Source: Nannochloropsis oceanica (taxonomy: Eukaryota > Sar > Eustigmatophyceae > Eustigmatales > Monodopsidaceae). Taken from it: 64,000 bases of DNA. Below, one piece after another: positions 63,079 through 64,000 of this stretch. The notes beneath the pieces were generated by a model. The model searched no databases. It was not told the origin of the DNA and saw only the letters and a list, made by a program, of their open reading frames with translations. The DNA is taken from NCBI GenBank assembly GCA_004519485.1, contig CP038128.1, positions 1,071,001 through 1,135,000 of the forward strand, read 5' to 3'. Position numbers and translations under genes: made by a program. How positions within the stretch are numbered: position 1 is the stretch's first letter; each line of letters begins with the position of its first letter.

Positions 63079-64000
63079 ATGGGCAAGCTCAACGAGCATA
63101 TCCGGGGCATTGTGGCGACAAGCAATACTTGTTTTACCGTCTTGGGCTTGTTCTTGGGAGGCTTGGCAAGTTACCTGCTTTACGCCACGGCACCTTCCAC
63201 CTTTACCTTGGGGAGCTTGTTCAAAGGGGGATGGATTGTCTGGACGCTACTGGTAGGCTTAGGCCTGATCCTCTCGTCCTGCATAAATTGCGTTGCGCTT
63301 AAGAGACAGATGGTGCGAGAAGGTCCTTGCGGTGGCCGAAAGTTATTGTCAATGTACCAACTGCTAGTAATGGGCTTGATGGTTGCTTTTGCCGTTGGCT
63401 TGCTGACGATGCGCACGATGCAGAGCGCAGTTCCTCTTCTCTTAGAGCACCCAAAAGCTCCCTATTCGAGGTCCGAGCAAAAAATGTTAGCTCCATACTT
63501 TGACCGCGTCTACTTCAAGACCAAGGCTGTCGTGGAGAGGGATTACAGCGAGCAAGGTGGAAGTTATAAGTGGTTTCTGGCTTGGACAAGACAGAACTGC
63601 CCTTTATCAATGGACATGGGCTCGTGCACCACTTGTAACAGTGATGGTGACTCCAGCATCCCTTACAATGACGGATGCTGTCCTCGGCAAGATCTGTGTA
63701 CCGTAGGAAACCTAGAGGCGTGCCCTTACATGCGGTGCCGACTAGGCATTGCTACCTTTTTGAATCGCCGTCTGGGGCGCATGCAAAATTACATGTATTT
63801 TTTTCTCGCCCTCCTATTACTTGTCATTCTCAGCACCTGCCTTCTGATCTGCTACAACCCCCGTGACTCGTTCGAGGACCTCCTGGCCAAAACAGGCGTG
63901 GTAGTAATGCACGCACCAAACTCACGACAACGACGCACAGGTCGCAGTGGGAGGCCTGCTACACAGGATTTTGAGCAGTCTCCCTCCGTTTCACCCTCGT
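63079..64000 (+). CDS. Tetraspanin-like four-helix membrane protein (3' end beyond window)
   Basis: Open frame from ATG 63079 to the right edge, 307 codons seen. Layout of a tetraspanin: short cytosolic N-terminus; TM1 about 14-37 (CFTVLGLFLGGLASYLLYA); TM2 about 50-75 (WIVWTLLVGLGLILSSCINC); TM3 about 90-112 (YQLLVMGLMVAFAVGLLTM); a large outer loop of about 120 residues with ten Cys, including CTTC and NDGCCPRQDLC; TM4 about 236-257 (YFFLALLLLVILSTCLLICY); then a basic C-terminal tail that continues out of the window. The CCG signature is present only as DGCC, so it is a divergent member at best. Confidence 0.65.
   Translation, partial: MGKLNEHIRGIVATSNTCFTVLGLFLGGLASYLLYATAPSTFTLGSLFKGGWIVWTLLVGLGLILSSCINCVALKRQMVREGPCGGRKLLSMYQLLVMGLMVAFAVGLLTMRTMQSAVPLLLEHPKAPYSRSEQKMLAPYFDRVYFKTKAVVERDYSEQGGSYKWFLAWTRQNCPLSMDMGSCTTCNSDGDSSIPYNDGCCPRQDLCTVGNLEACPYMRCRLGIATFLNRRLGRMQNYMYFFLALLLLVILSTCLLICYNPRDSFEDLLAKTGVVVMHAPNSRQRRTGRSGRPATQDFEQSPSVSPS

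Overview
The window is nuclear DNA of a eukaryote with a compact, intron-poor genome, most likely a photosynthetic stramenopile of the eustigmatophyte (Nannochloropsis-like) kind. Several proteins begin with a signal peptide that ends just before an A-x-A-F type motif. This is the bipartite plastid signal of algae with a red secondary plastid, and it is seen in the TrmJ-like methyltransferase (AKAF), lysyl-tRNA synthetase (VHAF) and a PPR protein (VEAF). Introns are few, usually 80 to 530 bp, with GTAHGT-type donors and pyrimidine-rich acceptors. Low-complexity C/T-rich tracts fill the gaps. The species is an inference.

Layout, left to right: ORC5 (-, cut by the left edge) and DDX47 (+); MRNIP (-) and POP5 (+); a plastid TrmJ-like methyltransferase (-) and organellar lysyl-tRNA synthetase (+); myo-inositol-1-phosphate synthase, a THUMPD3-type tRNA methyltransferase and RAB11 (all -); a condensation-type acyltransferase (+), a possible 41-codon gene (-) and a secreted PNGase A-like protein (+); an unrecognised nuclear-looking protein (-) and a seven-exon glutathione peroxidase (+); CHMP7 (+); RBM19/MRD1 (-) and a myotubularin (+); a CocE-type hydrolase (-) and RPB5 (+); TMEM222 (-) and a signal-bearing SDR (+); two large head-to-head secreted WSC/C-type-lectin paralogs; a plastid PPR protein (-) and a HhH-GPD glycosylase (+); a membrane-anchored cysteine synthase (-) and a tetraspanin-like protein (+, cut by the right edge).

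Most genes are housekeeping: replication and repair, ribosome and tRNA maturation, transcription, membrane traffic, phosphoinositide turnover. They sit in strikingly regular head-to-head pairs that share 260 to 800 bp, separated by short tail-to-tail gaps. No transposon, viral remnant, rRNA, tRNA or CRISPR array was recognised.

The most unusual part is 48.2 to 55.9 kb. A 1590-residue secreted protein carries WSC, three C-type lectin-like domains, a jacalin-like unit that appears to be nested inside the first of them, and long polyGln and polyAsn tracts. It faces a slimmer 808-residue paralog in which one C-type lectin domain looks like a fusion of the front of the first and the back of the third. 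Both end in a shared domain of more than 400 residues that I cannot assign to a family. Other points of interest are an 8-nt microexon and an internal start in the peroxidase, an Asp-to-His change and a relic duplicate exon in the myotubularin, a GC-AG intron, and a 22-nt G run inside the DDX47 coding sequence.
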